Origin: Sporosarcina thermotolerans
GTDB taxonomy: Bacteria; Bacillota; Bacilli; Bacillales_A; Planococcaceae
Direction of reading: 5' to 3'
Assembly (NCBI RefSeq): GCF_030067815.1
Contig: NZ_CP125968.1
Location: 2,906,001 to 2,970,000, forward strand
Length of the DNA stretch: 64,000 nucleotides
The translations under genes and the position numbers were made by a program. Positions within the stretch are counted from its first letter, which is position 1. Every line of letters starts with the position of its first letter. This document shows positions 17,066 to 27,341 of the stretch, piece by piece. The notes below the pieces were generated by a model, which saw only the letters and a list, made by a program, of their open reading frames with translations, made no database searches and had not been told where the DNA came from.

Positions 17066-19690
17066 TCACTTCGTTTCATACCAGGATAGTCCATACGCCC
17101 ACTCGACTTTCAAAGGAACATCAAGTGTTAACGCGAATTCCATCACTTCAGGTACAATTTCCTTTAATTTCTCTATTTCATCTTCTGGTGCTTCAAAAAT
17201 CAATTCATCATGTACTTGAAGAAGCATCCTTGTTTGAAGGCCTTCTTCTTTCAATCTTGCATCCATGTCAATCATCGCTTTTTTGATGATGTCTGCGGCT
17301 GTTCCTTGGATTGGCGTATTCATCGCCGTTCTTTCTGCAAAACTTCTTAGATTAAAATTAGAACTTGTTATGTCAGGTAAATAGCGTCTTCTATTCATCA
17401 TTGTAACGACATAACCTTTCATTTTCGCATCTGCAACAATATCTTCCATATATTGTTTAACTCCAGGGAACGTCTCCAAATACGTATCGATGAATTTCCC
17501 TGCTTCTTTACGGGTTATATTCAAACTTTGAGAAAGGCCATAGTCACTGATGCCATAGACAATGCCGAAGTTGACCGCCTTAGCAGTCCGTCTCATATCT
17601 GAGGAAACTCCATCCTTATCTACGCCGAACACATCCATCGCTGTTTTTGTATGAATATCCTCGCCTTCTTGGAAAGCTGCTATCATTTTTTCGTCTTGAG
17701 ACATATGGGCAAGGACACGCAGTTCAATTTGCGAATAATCCGCTGCAAACATTAGCCAGCCTGGTTCGGATGGAACAAATGCTGCTCGTATTTTCCTGCC
17801 TTCCTCCAAACGGATTGGGATGTTTTGCAGATTTGGATTAATCGAGCTCAAACGACCTGTTTGGGTTAAGGCTTGTTGAAAACGAGTATGAATTTTACCA
17901 TCTTCGTGGATTTCCTTAGTTAGTCCTTCAATATAAGTTGAATTCAGCTTTCCAAGCTGTCTGTACGTCAAGATGAAACCGATAATTTCGTGTTCGCTTT
18001 CAAGTTTCTCCAATACATCAGCAGCAGTAGAATATCCCGTCTTTGTTTTCTTAATTGGTGTCAGACCGATTTTTTCGAACAGAATTTCACCAAGTTGCTT
18101 GGGCGAATTAATATTGAATTTTTGTCCCGCCATTTCATAGATGATCGATTCCAACTCTAAAAGCCTCGCAGATAAATCAATTCCGATTTGACGCAGGATG
18201 CCTAAGTCAGTCTTGACTCCCGTTGTTTCCACCTTCCCAAGGATTTTAGCTAATGGCATTTCAAGCTCACGGTACAACTCAAATTGCTCATTATCACGAA
18301 GCTTGTCTTCCAGTATCGGCTTCAGTTTCCAGACAGCTTGGGCTTTCCTTCCGGCGTGATCTGCAAGTGTTTCTTCTCCCGGTAATGCCTTTTTGGCACC
18401 TTTTCCATAAACAACCTCGTCTGATTGGATATCGAAGTAGTTGAATTCTTTGGCAACAGATGCAACATCTGTGTAACTGGAAGAAGGGTTTGCAATATAG
18501 GTCGCCAATAATAAATCAAATTCAAAACCATTCACTTCGATACCATGTCTTAGCAAAGATGCATATGATGCTTTTGAATCAGTTGCGAACTTTCTCTTTT
18601 GTTCGTCCTGGAACCATTTTTTCAACTTATCCGACTTAATGACGACTTCAAACGGAATAAAGATGATGGTTTCACCGTCGGTCATACCGATGCCTGAAAT
18701 TTCAGAGGCTAAATAATTCTCATCGATCATTTCAACATGAAGTGCCATTTCGTCTGCAAGTTCAATGGTATCCGGATCAGTTACGATATGAACGTTGATT
18801 TCCTTAATCGGTTCACTTTCAGTTTGTGGAGCCATTTTTTCAAGCAGCGTTTTAAACTGCAATTCTTCATAAAGTGCTTTTACGTTTTCCTCGTCAGGTC
18901 CAGGATAATCCAAATTCTTAATCGAAATGGTAATGGGTGCATTCACTTCAATCGTAGCGAGTCTTTTGCTCATGAATGCTTTTTCTTCATTCTCAGTCAA
19001 ATTCTCTTTCAGTTTTTTACCAGAAACCTTATCCAATGATTCGTAAACTTTCTCGACTGAACCGTATTCCTTCAATAGTTTAATGGCAGTTTTTTCTCCA
19101 ACTCCAGGCACACCAGGAATATTGTCTGAAGGGTCTCCCATAAGGCCTTTCATATCAATGATTTGTAATGGTGAAAGTCCGTACTTGTCCATCACATGTG
19201 CAGGTGTGTATTTCTCAAGATCTGTTATACCTTTTCGTGTAATACAAACTGTTGTATTGTCGCTTGCAAGTTGAGTCAAGTCTTTATCACCAGAAATGAC
19301 GATGACTTCCATGCCTTCCGCGTCCCCAGTTTTGCTCAATGTTCCAATAATGTCATCGGCTTCGTACTGATCGAGTTCGTATTGTGGGATTTGGAATGCA
19401 TCAAGTAATTTCCGTAAATACGGGAATTGCTCAGAAAGTTCCGGTGGTGTTTTTTGGCGTCCACCTTTGTATTCGCTGAATGTTGAATGCCTGAATGTTG
19501 TTTTACCTGCATCCCAAGCGACGAGTATATGTGTTGGCTTTTCCTCTTTTAGGATGTTTTGTAGCATCATTGTAAATCCATAGATAGCGTTCGTATGGAT
19601 TCCTGTGTCGTTCGTTAATAACGGTAGGGCAAAAAATGCTCGATACGCCAAGCTGTTCCCATCCAAAAGTACAATTTTCTCTTTTGACAA
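17066..19690 (-). CDS. polA: DNA polymerase I
   Basis: 874 residues. N-terminal 5'-3' nuclease (1 to about 290), then a degenerate 3'-5' exonuclease region, as in other Bacillus-type Pol I, then the polymerase with motif A ADYSQIELRVLAHMS, motif B RRTAKAVNFGIVYGIS and motif C VHDELIFEAP. It acts in Okazaki fragment processing and repair. Preceded by hflK-hflC and a strong terminator, unlike B. subtilis where phoR is the direct neighbour. Confidence 0.97.
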   Translation of the reverse strand: MSKEKIVLLDGNSLAYRAFFALPLLTNDTGIHTNAIYGFTMMLQNILKEEKPTHILVAWDAGKTTFRHSTFSEYKGGRQKTPPELSEQFPYLRKLLDAFQIPQYELDQYEADDIIGTLSKTGDAEGMEVIVISGDKDLTQLASDNTTVCITRKGITDLEKYTPAHVMDKYGLSPLQIIDMKGLMGDPSDNIPGVPGVGEKTAIKLLKEYGSVEKVYESLDKVSGKKLKENLTENEEKAFMSKRLATIEVNAPITISIKNLDYPGPDEENVKALYEELQFKTLLEKMAPQTESEPIKEINVHIVTDPDTIELADEMALHVEMIDENYLASEISGIGMTDGETIIFIPFEVVIKSDKLKKWFQDEQKRKFATDSKASYASLLRHGIEVNGFEFDLLLATYIANPSSSYTDVASVAKEFNYFDIQSDEVVYGKGAKKALPGEETLADHAGRKAQAVWKLKPILEDKLRDNEQFELYRELEMPLAKILGKVETTGVKTDLGILRQIGIDLSARLLELESIIYEMAGQKFNINSPKQLGEILFEKIGLTPIKKTKTGYSTAADVLEKLESEHEIIGFILTYRQLGKLNSTYIEGLTKEIHEDGKIHTRFQQALTQTGRLSSINPNLQNIPIRLEEGRKIRAAFVPSEPGWLMFAADYSQIELRVLAHMSQDEKMIAAFQEGEDIHTKTAMDVFGVDKDGVSSDMRRTAKAVNFGIVYGISDYGLSQSLNITRKEAGKFIDTYLETFPGVKQYMEDIVADAKMKGYVVTMMNRRRYLPDITSSNFNLRSFAERTAMNTPIQGTAADIIKKAMIDMDARLKEEGLQTRMLLQVHDELIFEAPEDEIEKLKEIVPEVMEFALTLDVPLKVEWAYGLSWYETK

Positions 19691-19710
19691 ATCCGCTCAC
19701 TCCCTTGATA

Positions 19711-19769
19711 AAAAAACGTCATCTCCATTTATCTTACCATGTTGGTAAGGAGAAATGAAAATGACGTCT
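19711..19769 (-). terminator. Terminator of hflK-hflC
   Basis: A long, slightly imperfect hairpin with ACGTCAT...ATGACGT at its base and TCTTACCA/TGGTAAGG near the loop, followed by T7 on the minus strand. Confidence 0.85.
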
Positions 19770-19773
19770 TCTG

Positions 19774-20772
19774 TTATTCGAGGTAACCTGTTAAGATTTT
19801 CGCGTATGGCGAGTCAGCAGGCATGATGATCATTGTATCGTTACCAATAGTGCGTGAGTAAGACTGCAGTGTTCGATATAGATTATAGAACTCTGGGTCC
19901 TTGGAGAAGGCATCGTTGTATATTTTTGCTGCTTCTGCCTCTCCCTCTGCATGGATGATTGCTCCTTCTTTTTGGGCTGTCGCCAATAACTCTTGCACTT
20001 CACGGTCTGTTTCCGCTTCAATTCTTTGCTTTTCCGCATCCCCCTCAGAGAGATAAGCCTGAGCGGTTGATTCCCGTTCAGAAATCATCCTTGTGTAGAT
20101 GGAATGCTCGTTTTCTTCAGGAAGGTCAATTCGTTTCATACGAACATCTATCACTTCAATTCCGTAATTCCCTTCGTCAAGGAATTGATTCACTTTTGCT
20201 GTGACGCGGTCATTTAAGCTCCCCCGCTCGGAGTTTTCATCATTAACAACATCGACATAATTCAACTGACCCATTTCGTTCCGAATAACCGAATAGATGA
20301 ACTCTTCCATTCTGGATTCAGCGTTGACGATATTTCGGGCGTTGGAGATCATTTTTTGCGCATTTGTTATTTTCCATACAGCATAGTTGTCAATAATGAT
20401 CCGTTTTTTATCCTTTGTTGTAATTTCCGCTTCAGAAACGTTATAGATCATTTGGTTTTTTGGTAAAGTGGAGACGGTTTGAATGAATGGGATTTTCATA
20501 TTCAAACCTGGTTCGTCAATGGTTCTTGTAATCTCTCCAAACTGTCGTACAACGCGGTATTCATCTTGCTTAACGATAAATACATTCGCTAATAGGATAA
20601 TTGCCAATGCAAATAGTACCGTAAGCGTGATTGCTGTTTTCACAGTTTTTCTCATATTGAATGGGCGTTTTGGCGTTATGACCTTTTGGGGATCTCCCGC
20701 TTTATTCTGTTTTGCTCGTTGACGTTCCATAAATTTCTCTTCAATGCCTTTAAATGGATTTTCATTCGACAT
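19774..20772 (-). CDS. hflC: HflC-type SPFH protease modulator
   Basis: 332 residues: cytosolic N-terminal tail, one membrane helix (about 48-68, TVLFALAIILLANVFIV), then a band-7/SPFH domain and a helical, Ala/Glu-rich coiled-coil end (AEAEAAKIYNDAFSKDPEF is the HflC signature). With HflK it forms a membrane cage around the FtsH protease. Its ATG overlaps the hflK stop (TGATG), so the pair is translationally coupled. Confidence 0.88.
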   Translation of the reverse strand: MSNENPFKGIEEKFMERQRAKQNKAGDPQKVITPKRPFNMRKTVKTAITLTVLFALAIILLANVFIVKQDEYRVVRQFGEITRTIDEPGLNMKIPFIQTVSTLPKNQMIYNVSEAEITTKDKKRIIIDNYAVWKITNAQKMISNARNIVNAESRMEEFIYSVIRNEMGQLNYVDVVNDENSERGSLNDRVTAKVNQFLDEGNYGIEVIDVRMKRIDLPEENEHSIYTRMISERESTAQAYLSEGDAEKQRIEAETDREVQELLATAQKEGAIIHAEGEAEAAKIYNDAFSKDPEFYNLYRTLQSYSRTIGNDTMIIMPADSPYAKILTGYLE

Positions 20773-21736
20773 CAGTTGCCTCCCCCTTCCGTTTTAGTAG
20801 CCGGTGGTGGTGTTTGATTCTCTAACTGCTGTAATGGTAAATACTTCAATGTTTCTCCATCATCATTCATAATATAGATTTTAGCTTTTGGTAATACTTG
20901 TTCTAATGTTTCGATGATTAGACGTTGTCGTGTAATCGCTACGTTTTTTGAGTATTCCGCATGAAGATCGTTAAAGAGGGCGACGTCTCCGAGGGCCTGC
21001 TCAATACGCGCTGTTTTTTGACCTAATGCACGTGACCGAATTGCATTCTTCTCACCGATTGCTTCGTTTTCCCGTTTGTTTTTATACTTTTGGGCTTCAT
21101 TAATTTTTGTGTTTTTAGTTTCCCTTGCGTCCGTTACAGCAGTGAAAGCCGCACGTACCTCCGCGTTCGGAAGCTCAACGTCTTGTAATTTGACACCTTG
21201 AATTGAAATACCGATATCATAATTTCCTACAAGGGTAGTAGTAACTCCCGTGTTTTCCCTTCAATTTCCGCCTTTCCATCCGTCAACGCTGCATCTATCG
21301 TCGAGCTTCCGATAACAGATCTAATTGAGGCAGAAGTAGCGTCATGCAAAATTTGTTCCGGTTTTTGGGAATTGAATAAAAACTTTTGCGGATCCGTAAT
21401 TTTCCATTGAACTACGAGATCTGCGAGGACGATATATTCATCCCCTGTAATCATTTTTGTTTCTTTGTCAAAAGAGACAAGCTCTCCACTCGCGTCTTGT
21501 TTGTACCCGAATTGAAGACTGAAAGTTTCTTTTGAAAGTTTTTCAACCTCTTGGATTGGCCATGGTAATTTGAAATGCAAACCTGATTCGGTTACGGGCG
21601 TATCCGCCTTACCGAAGGTGATAACAACTGCCTGCTCAGATTCATCCACGGTGTACCAAGTAGTAAATGCGATAACAACTAAAAGAATCCCAGCGATAAT
21701 AAGTCCTGTCGCTATCGATGCTCGGCGTGTGCTCAT
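20772..21736 (-). pseudogene. hflK: HflK-type SPFH protease modulator, frameshifted
   Basis: N-terminal membrane helix (about 8-28), then the SPFH domain with SEQAVVITFGKADTPVTESG and a long helical C-terminal half (ENEAIGEKNAIRSRALGQ, LIIETLEQVLPKAKIY) that ends in a Pro-rich tail. The frame breaks at about 21239: GTAGTAGTAAC is one base short of GTAGTTAGTAAC, after which RELLTTLVGNYDIGISIQG reads through. The downstream part is fully open to the TGA at 20772. Partner of HflC at the FtsH protease. Frameshift is probably a sequencing error. Confidence 0.85.
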
Positions 21737-21799
21737 ATTTGTAATTCCCCCTTCTCATATGTATCTATTAATCATACGGACATACTTCAAATAAGTTTC

Positions 21800-21831
21800 A
21801 AAAAAAGAAACCGCATTATGCGGCTTTTTTT
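21800..21831 (-). terminator. Terminator overlapping the phoR stop
   Basis: CCGCATTATGCGG hairpin with A/T runs on both sides; the phoR stop codon lies inside it. It could work in both directions. Confidence 0.7.
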
Positions 21832-23215
21832 GGTAGAGTTATGGTAAATGCAGTTCCAACACCCAATTCGCTTTCAACAGTAACCTTTCCAGCATGTGCT
21901 TCAATCAAGTGTTTTACGATGGCTAAGCCAAGTCCAGTACCACCGGATTCTCTGCTCCGGCCACGGTCGACTCTGTAAAAACGTTCAAACAGCCTTGGTA
22001 ATTGATCTTGTTTTATACCAATGCCCTCGTCCTTTACTTGAATAATGACCTCCTTTGCGGTTTGAGAAGTCGTAATAAAAATTGTGGTACCTTCTTTTGA
22101 ATAATTAATGGAGTTTATCAATAGATTGACCATCACTTGGATAAGTCTATCCTTATCAGCTTCCACACCAATCCTTGACTGACCTTCTAAAATGATCTTC
22201 ATTCCCTTTTTATCAAGTGGCCCTGAGACGATTTTCATCGCATCGTCTATCACATCAGAAATATGCACGGATCCATAGTGTAAATAGAAGCCCTCTCTTT
22301 CGATTCGTGACAATTCGAGAAGATCATCAATAAGCACATCCAGACGGTCACTTTCCTTTTGTATGATTTCGAGGAAATCCTTCAATAGTTGAGGTTCATT
22401 CATCGCCCCGTCCAATAAGGTTTCCGTAAAGCCCTTAATGGATGTAATTGGGGTTCGCAATTCATGTGATACGTTTGCAACGAAATCCTTTCGTACTTCT
22501 TCCAAGCGTATTAACTTTGTTATGTCGTGGAAGACAATGATAATGCCAAGCCAATTGCCATGTCGCCCGATAACCGGTGCTCCATAAACATTGAAATACG
22601 ATTCATCTCTCCTAATTTGACGTTCCGTGACTTTTTCCGTCAGGAACACATCCTCTATTAAGACTTCAATTTCTTCAGGAAAACCTATTTCTTTAATACT
22701 CTTTCCTATCAAAGAATCGCTTGAAAATCCAAAAGTCTTTTCAAAAACACCGTTCTGTAAATTTACAGTGCCTTCCCTTCCAAAGATTAAAAGTCCACTT
22801 CCCATACTTTCAATCAACGTCTTTAATCGTTCCTTTTCCATCGTCCGTAAAATTGAAGTTTCCTGTAAGTTTTAGCAATTTGATTTAAAGCAAGCCCAAG
22901 CTCATTGTCAATCCCTATTTCCTCGATTGGAGTTCTTGCCAAATAATCCCCTTCTGCAAGTTTTCTTGCTGTTCTTGTCATAAAGTCAATGGGTTTCGTA
23001 TATTGGCGAATGACACGGGATGCTATGAATATGGATATGAAAAATACAATAGAAAAAGTAACAGCAAGGAAAAGCAAATACTTATGCTGTACTTGTGTTG
23101 AAATTGGATGGTCAATCAGATAAAAAAACTGGCCAAGGACGATACCAAGACCAGTCAATTGAATTAAAAAAATAACAGTGAAAGCAAGAAGAAGCCTATA
23201 ATAATAACTTTTCAT
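21816..23215 (-). pseudogene. phoR: Phosphate-regulon sensor kinase PhoR, frameshifted
   Basis: Two N-terminal membrane helices (LLLAFTVIFLIQLTGLGIVL and YLLFLAVTFSIVFFISIFIA), a HAMP linker, a PAS domain, HisKA with the phosphoacceptor SHELRTPITSIKGF, and HATPase with the G boxes DEGIGI and GTGLGLAIVKH. The frame is broken at 22867-22868, where one base is missing (GTAAG for GTAAAG); restored, ...AKTLQETSILRTMEKERLK... joins the halves. It phosphorylates PhoP under phosphate limitation. The start overlaps the phoP stop by 4 bases. Confidence 0.88.
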
Positions 23216-23934
23216 TTGACCTTTTGCTCCTCGAATTTATATCCGATTCCCCTGACCGTCTTAATGAATAGCGGTTTTTTTGTATTCTCTTCAATTTTTT
23301 CTCTCAGGTGACTGACATGCACGTCAACGATTCGTGTATCCCCAACAAAGTCATAGTTCCAAACTGCACTTAATAGTTGTTCACGGGTAAGTACACGGTT
23401 TTTATTTTGCATGAAGTAGACGAGTAACTCAAATTCTTTCGGCGTAAACTCCAATGATTGTTCCCGTAGATAAGCCTCATACTGTTCAGGATGTACAGTG
23501 AGCGGACCTGACGTAATTATATGGTCACGATCATCCGTCACCTTAACACCAGTACTCTCTTGACTGCGACGCAGGACAGCCTTAACACGCGCTATGACCT
23601 CCCTTGGGCTAAACGGTTTTGTCATATAGTCATCTGCACCGATTTCTAATCCTAAAACCTTGTCAGGTTCCTCGCCTTTTGCAGTGAGCATAATAATCGG
23701 AGTATTTATATTGCGACTTCTAAGGATTTTGCAAACTTCAATTCCATCAATAATGGGCAACATAAGATCAAGTAAAATTAAATCTGGTTTTTCTTCTTCA
23801 ACTTGCTGAATGGCTTGTGCACCGTCTGCCGCCATAATAGTTTCAAAGTTGGATTGTTTAAGATTATAATCGAGTAACGTACGAATTGGCTGTTCATCAT
23901 CGACTATCAATATCTTGTTCACGATACCCGTCAT
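23212..23934 (-). CDS. phoP: Phosphate-regulon response regulator PhoP
   Basis: 240 residues, OmpR family. Receiver domain with the phosphoacceptor Asp in LILLDLMLPIIDG near residue 53 and the conserved Lys in MTKPFSPREV; C-terminal winged helix with VWNYDFVGDTRIVDVHVSHL, the DNA recognition part. It controls phosphate-starvation genes and cell-wall teichoic acid genes in relatives. The phoP-phoR order and polA-phoR-phoP context agree with the assignment over other OmpR-type pairs. Confidence 0.93.
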   Translation of the reverse strand: MTGIVNKILIVDDEQPIRTLLDYNLKQSNFETIMAADGAQAIQQVEEEKPDLILLDLMLPIIDGIEVCKILRSRNINTPIIMLTAKGEEPDKVLGLEIGADDYMTKPFSPREVIARVKAVLRRSQESTGVKVTDDRDHIITSGPLTVHPEQYEAYLREQSLEFTPKEFELLVYFMQNKNRVLTREQLLSAVWNYDFVGDTRIVDVHVSHLREKIEENTKKPLFIKTVRGIGYKFEEQKVK

Positions 23935-23966
23935 CCCCCTAAAAATTGATAATATTTTTCTGGAAT

Positions 23967-24443
23967 TTAAAAGTTCTCCATTGCTTGCGCGGTGAGGTTT
24001 TTCTCTGTGGATGGAGGAATTACTGTCACATTCCCCGAAATAACGGTTTGTTTGTTTTCATTTGTTGCTTCTATCATAATAACAATCGATTTTTTATCGA
24101 TTTCTACTTTGATTACTTCGAATAGGAATTCTATAGTTTCATAATGAAAGACAGGGTTTGGGAATCGTAAATGTTGCTCTGTAACGTGAGAGCCTGGCCC
24201 TGGCAAGTATTTCGAGATTGCCGAAGTGACGAAACCGGTTAACATGATTGGTGGAACAACTGGTTTTTCAAACTTCGTTTGAGAAGCATAATCATGTTGG
24301 ATGTAGAGCGGGTTTGCGTCATTTGTTAAGCCAAGATAAAGGAGAAGGTCTTTGTCTTCGATTTTTTCGGTTAGTTTTAATTTTTCCCCGATGACGATCT
24401 TTTCAATATCCCTACCAATCCGCCTCTTTTTCCCTAATATCAA
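23967..24443 (-). CDS. MaoC-like hydratase/dehydratase family protein
   Basis: 158 residues with a hot-dog fold. The segment LGLTNDANPLYIQHDYASQTKFEKPVVP gives the NDxNPxH-like site of (R)-enoyl-CoA hydratases, here with NPLY and IQHDYA; VPPIMLTGFVTSAISKYLPGPGSHV is the adjacent helix. It probably acts on acyl-CoA or acyl-carrier substrates; the true substrate is not shown. It occupies the place between icd and phoP where B. subtilis has mdh. AAGGAGG precedes the ATG. Confidence 0.7.
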   Translation of the reverse strand: MILGKKRRIGRDIEKIVIGEKLKLTEKIEDKDLLLYLGLTNDANPLYIQHDYASQTKFEKPVVPPIMLTGFVTSAISKYLPGPGSHVTEQHLRFPNPVFHYETIEFLFEVIKVEIDKKSIVIMIEATNENKQTVISGNVTVIPPSTEKNLTAQAMENF

Positions 24444-24516
24444 CTTTTTTCCTCCTTTATTTATAGAGCAATAATTGTTGTTATTGAAAGTGTATCAATT
24501 TTCACTGGGAAAGGGC

Positions 24517-24606
24517 AAGCAAACGCCGTTACGAAAAACGGCGTTTGTTTGCGAGCAATGTTTTCTGCGACCCTAAGGGAGCACAAGCGAAGCGTTGCGA
24601 GCAAGT
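24517..24606 (-). repeat. Partial structured repeat, long-core module only (copy 4)
   Basis: It contains AAACGCCGTTACGAAAAACG and GGCGTTTGTTTGCGAGCAA, then CGAAGCGTTGCGAGCAAG. This is the third hairpin module and flank of the long-core repeats at 10791 and 49622, without the shared outer ends. It lies between icd and the MaoC-like gene. Confidence 0.6.
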
Positions 24607-24632
24607 GATTTGTTAACCTTTATCTGTTTATT

Positions 24633-24663
24633 AAAAAACCGGAAAGCACTTAGGCTTCCCGGT
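24633..24663 (-). terminator. Terminator of icd
   Basis: ACCGGAAAGC pairs with GCTTCCCGGT, with T6 downstream on the minus strand. Confidence 0.8.
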
Positions 24664-24675
24664 CTATTGTTTCTC

Positions 24676-25935
24676 TTATAGGTTTTTGATTAATTCATCT
24701 GCGAATTCGGATGTTTTTACTTCTGTTGCTCCATCCATTAGACGTGCAAAGTCATACGTTACAACTTTAGATGCAATTGTCTTCTCGATAGATTCAGTAA
24801 TCATTTGAGCCGCTTCATTCCATCCCATATGCTCAAGCATCATAACGCCGGAAAGCAATACGGAAGAAGGGTTTACTTTGTCAAGACCAGCATATTTTGG
24901 TGCTGTGCCGTGAGTTGCTTCGAAAATCGCATGTCCAGTTAAATAGTTGATGTTAGCTCCTGGAGCGATACCGATTCCGCCGACTTGTGCTGCAAGTGCG
25001 TCGGAGATATAGTCACCGTTCAAGTTCATTGTAGCAACAACTTCGAACTCTTTCGGACGAGTCAAGATTTGTTGAAGGAAGATATCAGCAATCGAATCTT
25101 TTACGATGATTTTGCCAGCAGCTTCTGCGTCAGCTTGTGCTTTGTTCGCAGCGTCTGTACCTTCTGCTTCTTTGATTTGATCGTATTGGTTCCAAGTGAA
25201 TACTTTGTCGCCGAATTCTTGCTCTGCAACTTCGTAGCCCCAGTTTTTGAAAGCACCTTCAGTGAATTTCATGATGTTTCCTTTGTGTACAAGTGTTAAA
25301 GATTTGCGGCCTTCTTTAAGTGCATAGTTGAGTGCACCACGAACAAGGCGTTTTGTACCGTCTTCAGAAACTGGTTTGATACCGATTCCTGAAGTTTCAG
25401 GGAAACGGATTTTATCAACACCCATCTCATCTTGAAGGAATGAAATTAATTTCTTAACTTCATCAGAACCTTCTTTGTACTCGATACCTGCATAAATGTC
25501 TTCCGTATTTTCGCGGAAGATGACCATATCGCAGTCTTCAGGGCGCTTAACTGGAGAAGGTACACCTTCGAAGTAACGTACAGGACGTAGGCAAGTATAT
25601 AGATCCAATTCTTGACGAAGAGCAACGTTCAATGAACGGAATCCACCACCGATTGGTGTAGTCAACGGTCCTTTAATCGCAATTAGGTATTCATCGATTG
25701 TGTCAAGTGTTTCTTGTGGTAGCCATTCGCCTGTTTCATTGAATGCTTTTTCTCCTGCAAGAACTTCTTTCCATTCGATTTCCTTTTGACCGTCATATGC
25801 TTTTTTAACAGCAGCTTCCAATACGCGTGAAGCAGCATGCCAAATATCAGGACCTGTACCGTCACCGATGATGAAAGGGATTGTCGCTTTGTCTGGAACG
25901 TTTAGAACGCCGTCAGTTACTGTGATTTTTGCCAT
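24676..25935 (-). CDS. icd: Isocitrate dehydrogenase (NADP)
   Basis: 419 residues from the ATG at 25935, which has GGAGG eight bases upstream. Family blocks: [18 protein letters not shown], the substrate-binding [34 protein letters not shown], and [18 protein letters not shown] at the cofactor site. It oxidises isocitrate to 2-oxoglutarate. It follows citZ by about 110 bases in the citZ-icd pair; the third gene of the B. subtilis operon, mdh, is absent here. Confidence 0.96.
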   Translation of the reverse strand: MAKITVTDGVLNVPDKATIPFIIGDGTGPDIWHAASRVLEAAVKKAYDGQKEIEWKEVLAGEKAFNETGEWLPQETLDTIDEYLIAIKGPLTTPIGGGFRSLNVALRQELDLYTCLRPVRYFEGVPSPVKRPEDCDMVIFRENTEDIYAGIEYKEGSDEVKKLISFLQDEMGVDKIRFPETSGIGIKPVSEDGTKRLVRGALNYALKEGRKSLTLVHKGNIMKFTEGAFKNWGYEVAEQEFGDKVFTWNQYDQIKEAEGTDAANKAQADAEAAGKIIVKDSIADIFLQQILTRPKEFEVVATMNLNGDYISDALAAQVGGIGIAPGANINYLTGHAIFEATHGTAPKYAGLDKVNPSSVLLSGVMMLEHMGWNEAAQMITESIEKTIASKVVTYDFARLMDGATEVKTSEFADELIKNL

Positions 25936-26043
25936 TTTGAATTCCTCCGTTTCATGATGAGGGGGCTTGTACATTTCTGCACCGCCCCATGGATTACTTT
26001 TCAGCTTTCCGATAAATTTTCTATCGGGGAGTTTACAACTTTG

Positions 26044-27159
26044 TTATCTCTCATTGATAGGTACATATTTTTGCAGATCTGGTCCGATGTAATCCGCACG
26101 TGGACGAATTAGTCTATTATTGGAGTATTGCTCCAAAATATGTGCTGTCCAACCGGACATACGGGAAACCGCAAAAATTGGTGTAAACAAATCATGATCG
26201 ATACCAAGTGAATGATATACCGAAGCTGAATAGAAATCAACGTTCGGAGGCAAGTTCTTCTCACCTGTCACAATGGACTCAATTTTTTCGGACATGTTAT
26301 ACCATTTTTCTTCACCGCGAAGTGTTGTCAACTTCTTCGACATTGCACGAAGATGTTTTGCACGCGGGTCACCTTTTCGGTATACACGGTGGCCGAAGCC
26401 CATAATTTTTTCTTTATTGTCAAGTTTTTCTCTAATGTATGTTTCTACATTTTCTTCTGATCCGATTTCCATCAGCATCTTCATAACTTGCTCATTTGCA
26501 CCGCCATGAAGTGGGCCTTTTAGAGCTCCAATTGCCGCAGTAACACCGGAATAGATATCTGCAAGAGTTGCCACACAAACACGTGCCGTAAATGTGGAAG
26601 CGTTCAATTCGTGGTCTGCATGAAGAACTAAAGCTTTGTCGAATGCTTCGATTGCAATTTCTTCAGGTTCTTCACCATTCAACATATAAAGGAAATTTGC
26701 TGCGTAACCAAGCTCTGTTTTAGGAGCAACAGGCTCTTGTCCTTTACGGATGCGTGAAAATGCGGTTACAACAGTTGCAACTTTCGCTTGTAATTTTATC
26801 GCTTTTTCATAGTTTGCTTCATCAGACATATCTTCTGCTTTTTCATCGTATAATCCAAGAAGGGAGATTGCTGTACGCAATGCAGCCATTGGGTGTACAT
26901 CAGCAATTGGATATGTTTTGAAATGATCAAGTACTTCTTGAGGAATAGACATATTGTCTGCAAGTTGCTGCTTTAGCACAGCAAGCTCGTCCTCTTTTGG
27001 TAAACGTTGGTGCCATAATAGATAAACAACTTCCTCAAAGCTTGCATTCTCTGCCAGGTCGTCGATATCGTAACCGACATATGTAAGGGTGTCATCAATA
27101 ATAGAACTGATGGCGGACTGTGTAGCTACGATTCCTTCCAAACCTTTTGATGCTGTCAT
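26044..27159 (-). CDS. citZ: Citrate synthase
   Basis: 371 residues, the short Gram-positive type. Active-site histidines lie in GPLHGGANEQVMKML and MGFGHRVYRKGDPRA, the catalytic Asp in the later NVDFYSASVYHSLGI block. It condenses acetyl-CoA with oxaloacetate. AAGGAG precedes the ATG. It is divergent from ytvI; a cre-like site lies in the shared upstream region, consistent with carbon control. Confidence 0.96.
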   Translation of the reverse strand: MTASKGLEGIVATQSAISSIIDDTLTYVGYDIDDLAENASFEEVVYLLWHQRLPKEDELAVLKQQLADNMSIPQEVLDHFKTYPIADVHPMAALRTAISLLGLYDEKAEDMSDEANYEKAIKLQAKVATVVTAFSRIRKGQEPVAPKTELGYAANFLYMLNGEEPEEIAIEAFDKALVLHADHELNASTFTARVCVATLADIYSGVTAAIGALKGPLHGGANEQVMKMLMEIGSEENVETYIREKLDNKEKIMGFGHRVYRKGDPRAKHLRAMSKKLTTLRGEEKWYNMSEKIESIVTGEKNLPPNVDFYSASVYHSLGIDHDLFTPIFAVSRMSGWTAHILEQYSNNRLIRPRADYIGPDLQKYVPINER

Positions 27160-27292
27160 TTAAATCGCTCCTTCAGTCAATTTTGCCTACTATCTACAAC
27201 AAAATATTGTGAATCTAGGCAAATCTATATTTTTATTTAGTACTGCCTGAAACGCTTACATGACTATTATAAGCAAATATTACAGCTTTGTG

Positions 27293-27307
27293 AATGGAAA
27301 CGCTTGT
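27293..27307. promoter_or_regulatory. cre-like site between citZ and ytvI
   Basis: ATGGAAACGCTTGTTT matches the CcpA target consensus except for one base of the right half. A second, one-base-short version (TGAAACGCTTACA) lies near 27247. Both are in the divergent citZ/ytvI promoter region; citZ is carbon-catabolite controlled in B. subtilis. Confidence 0.45.
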
Positions 27308-27341
27308 TTTAGTAGTAAAATAATTTTAGAAGGATGAATTA

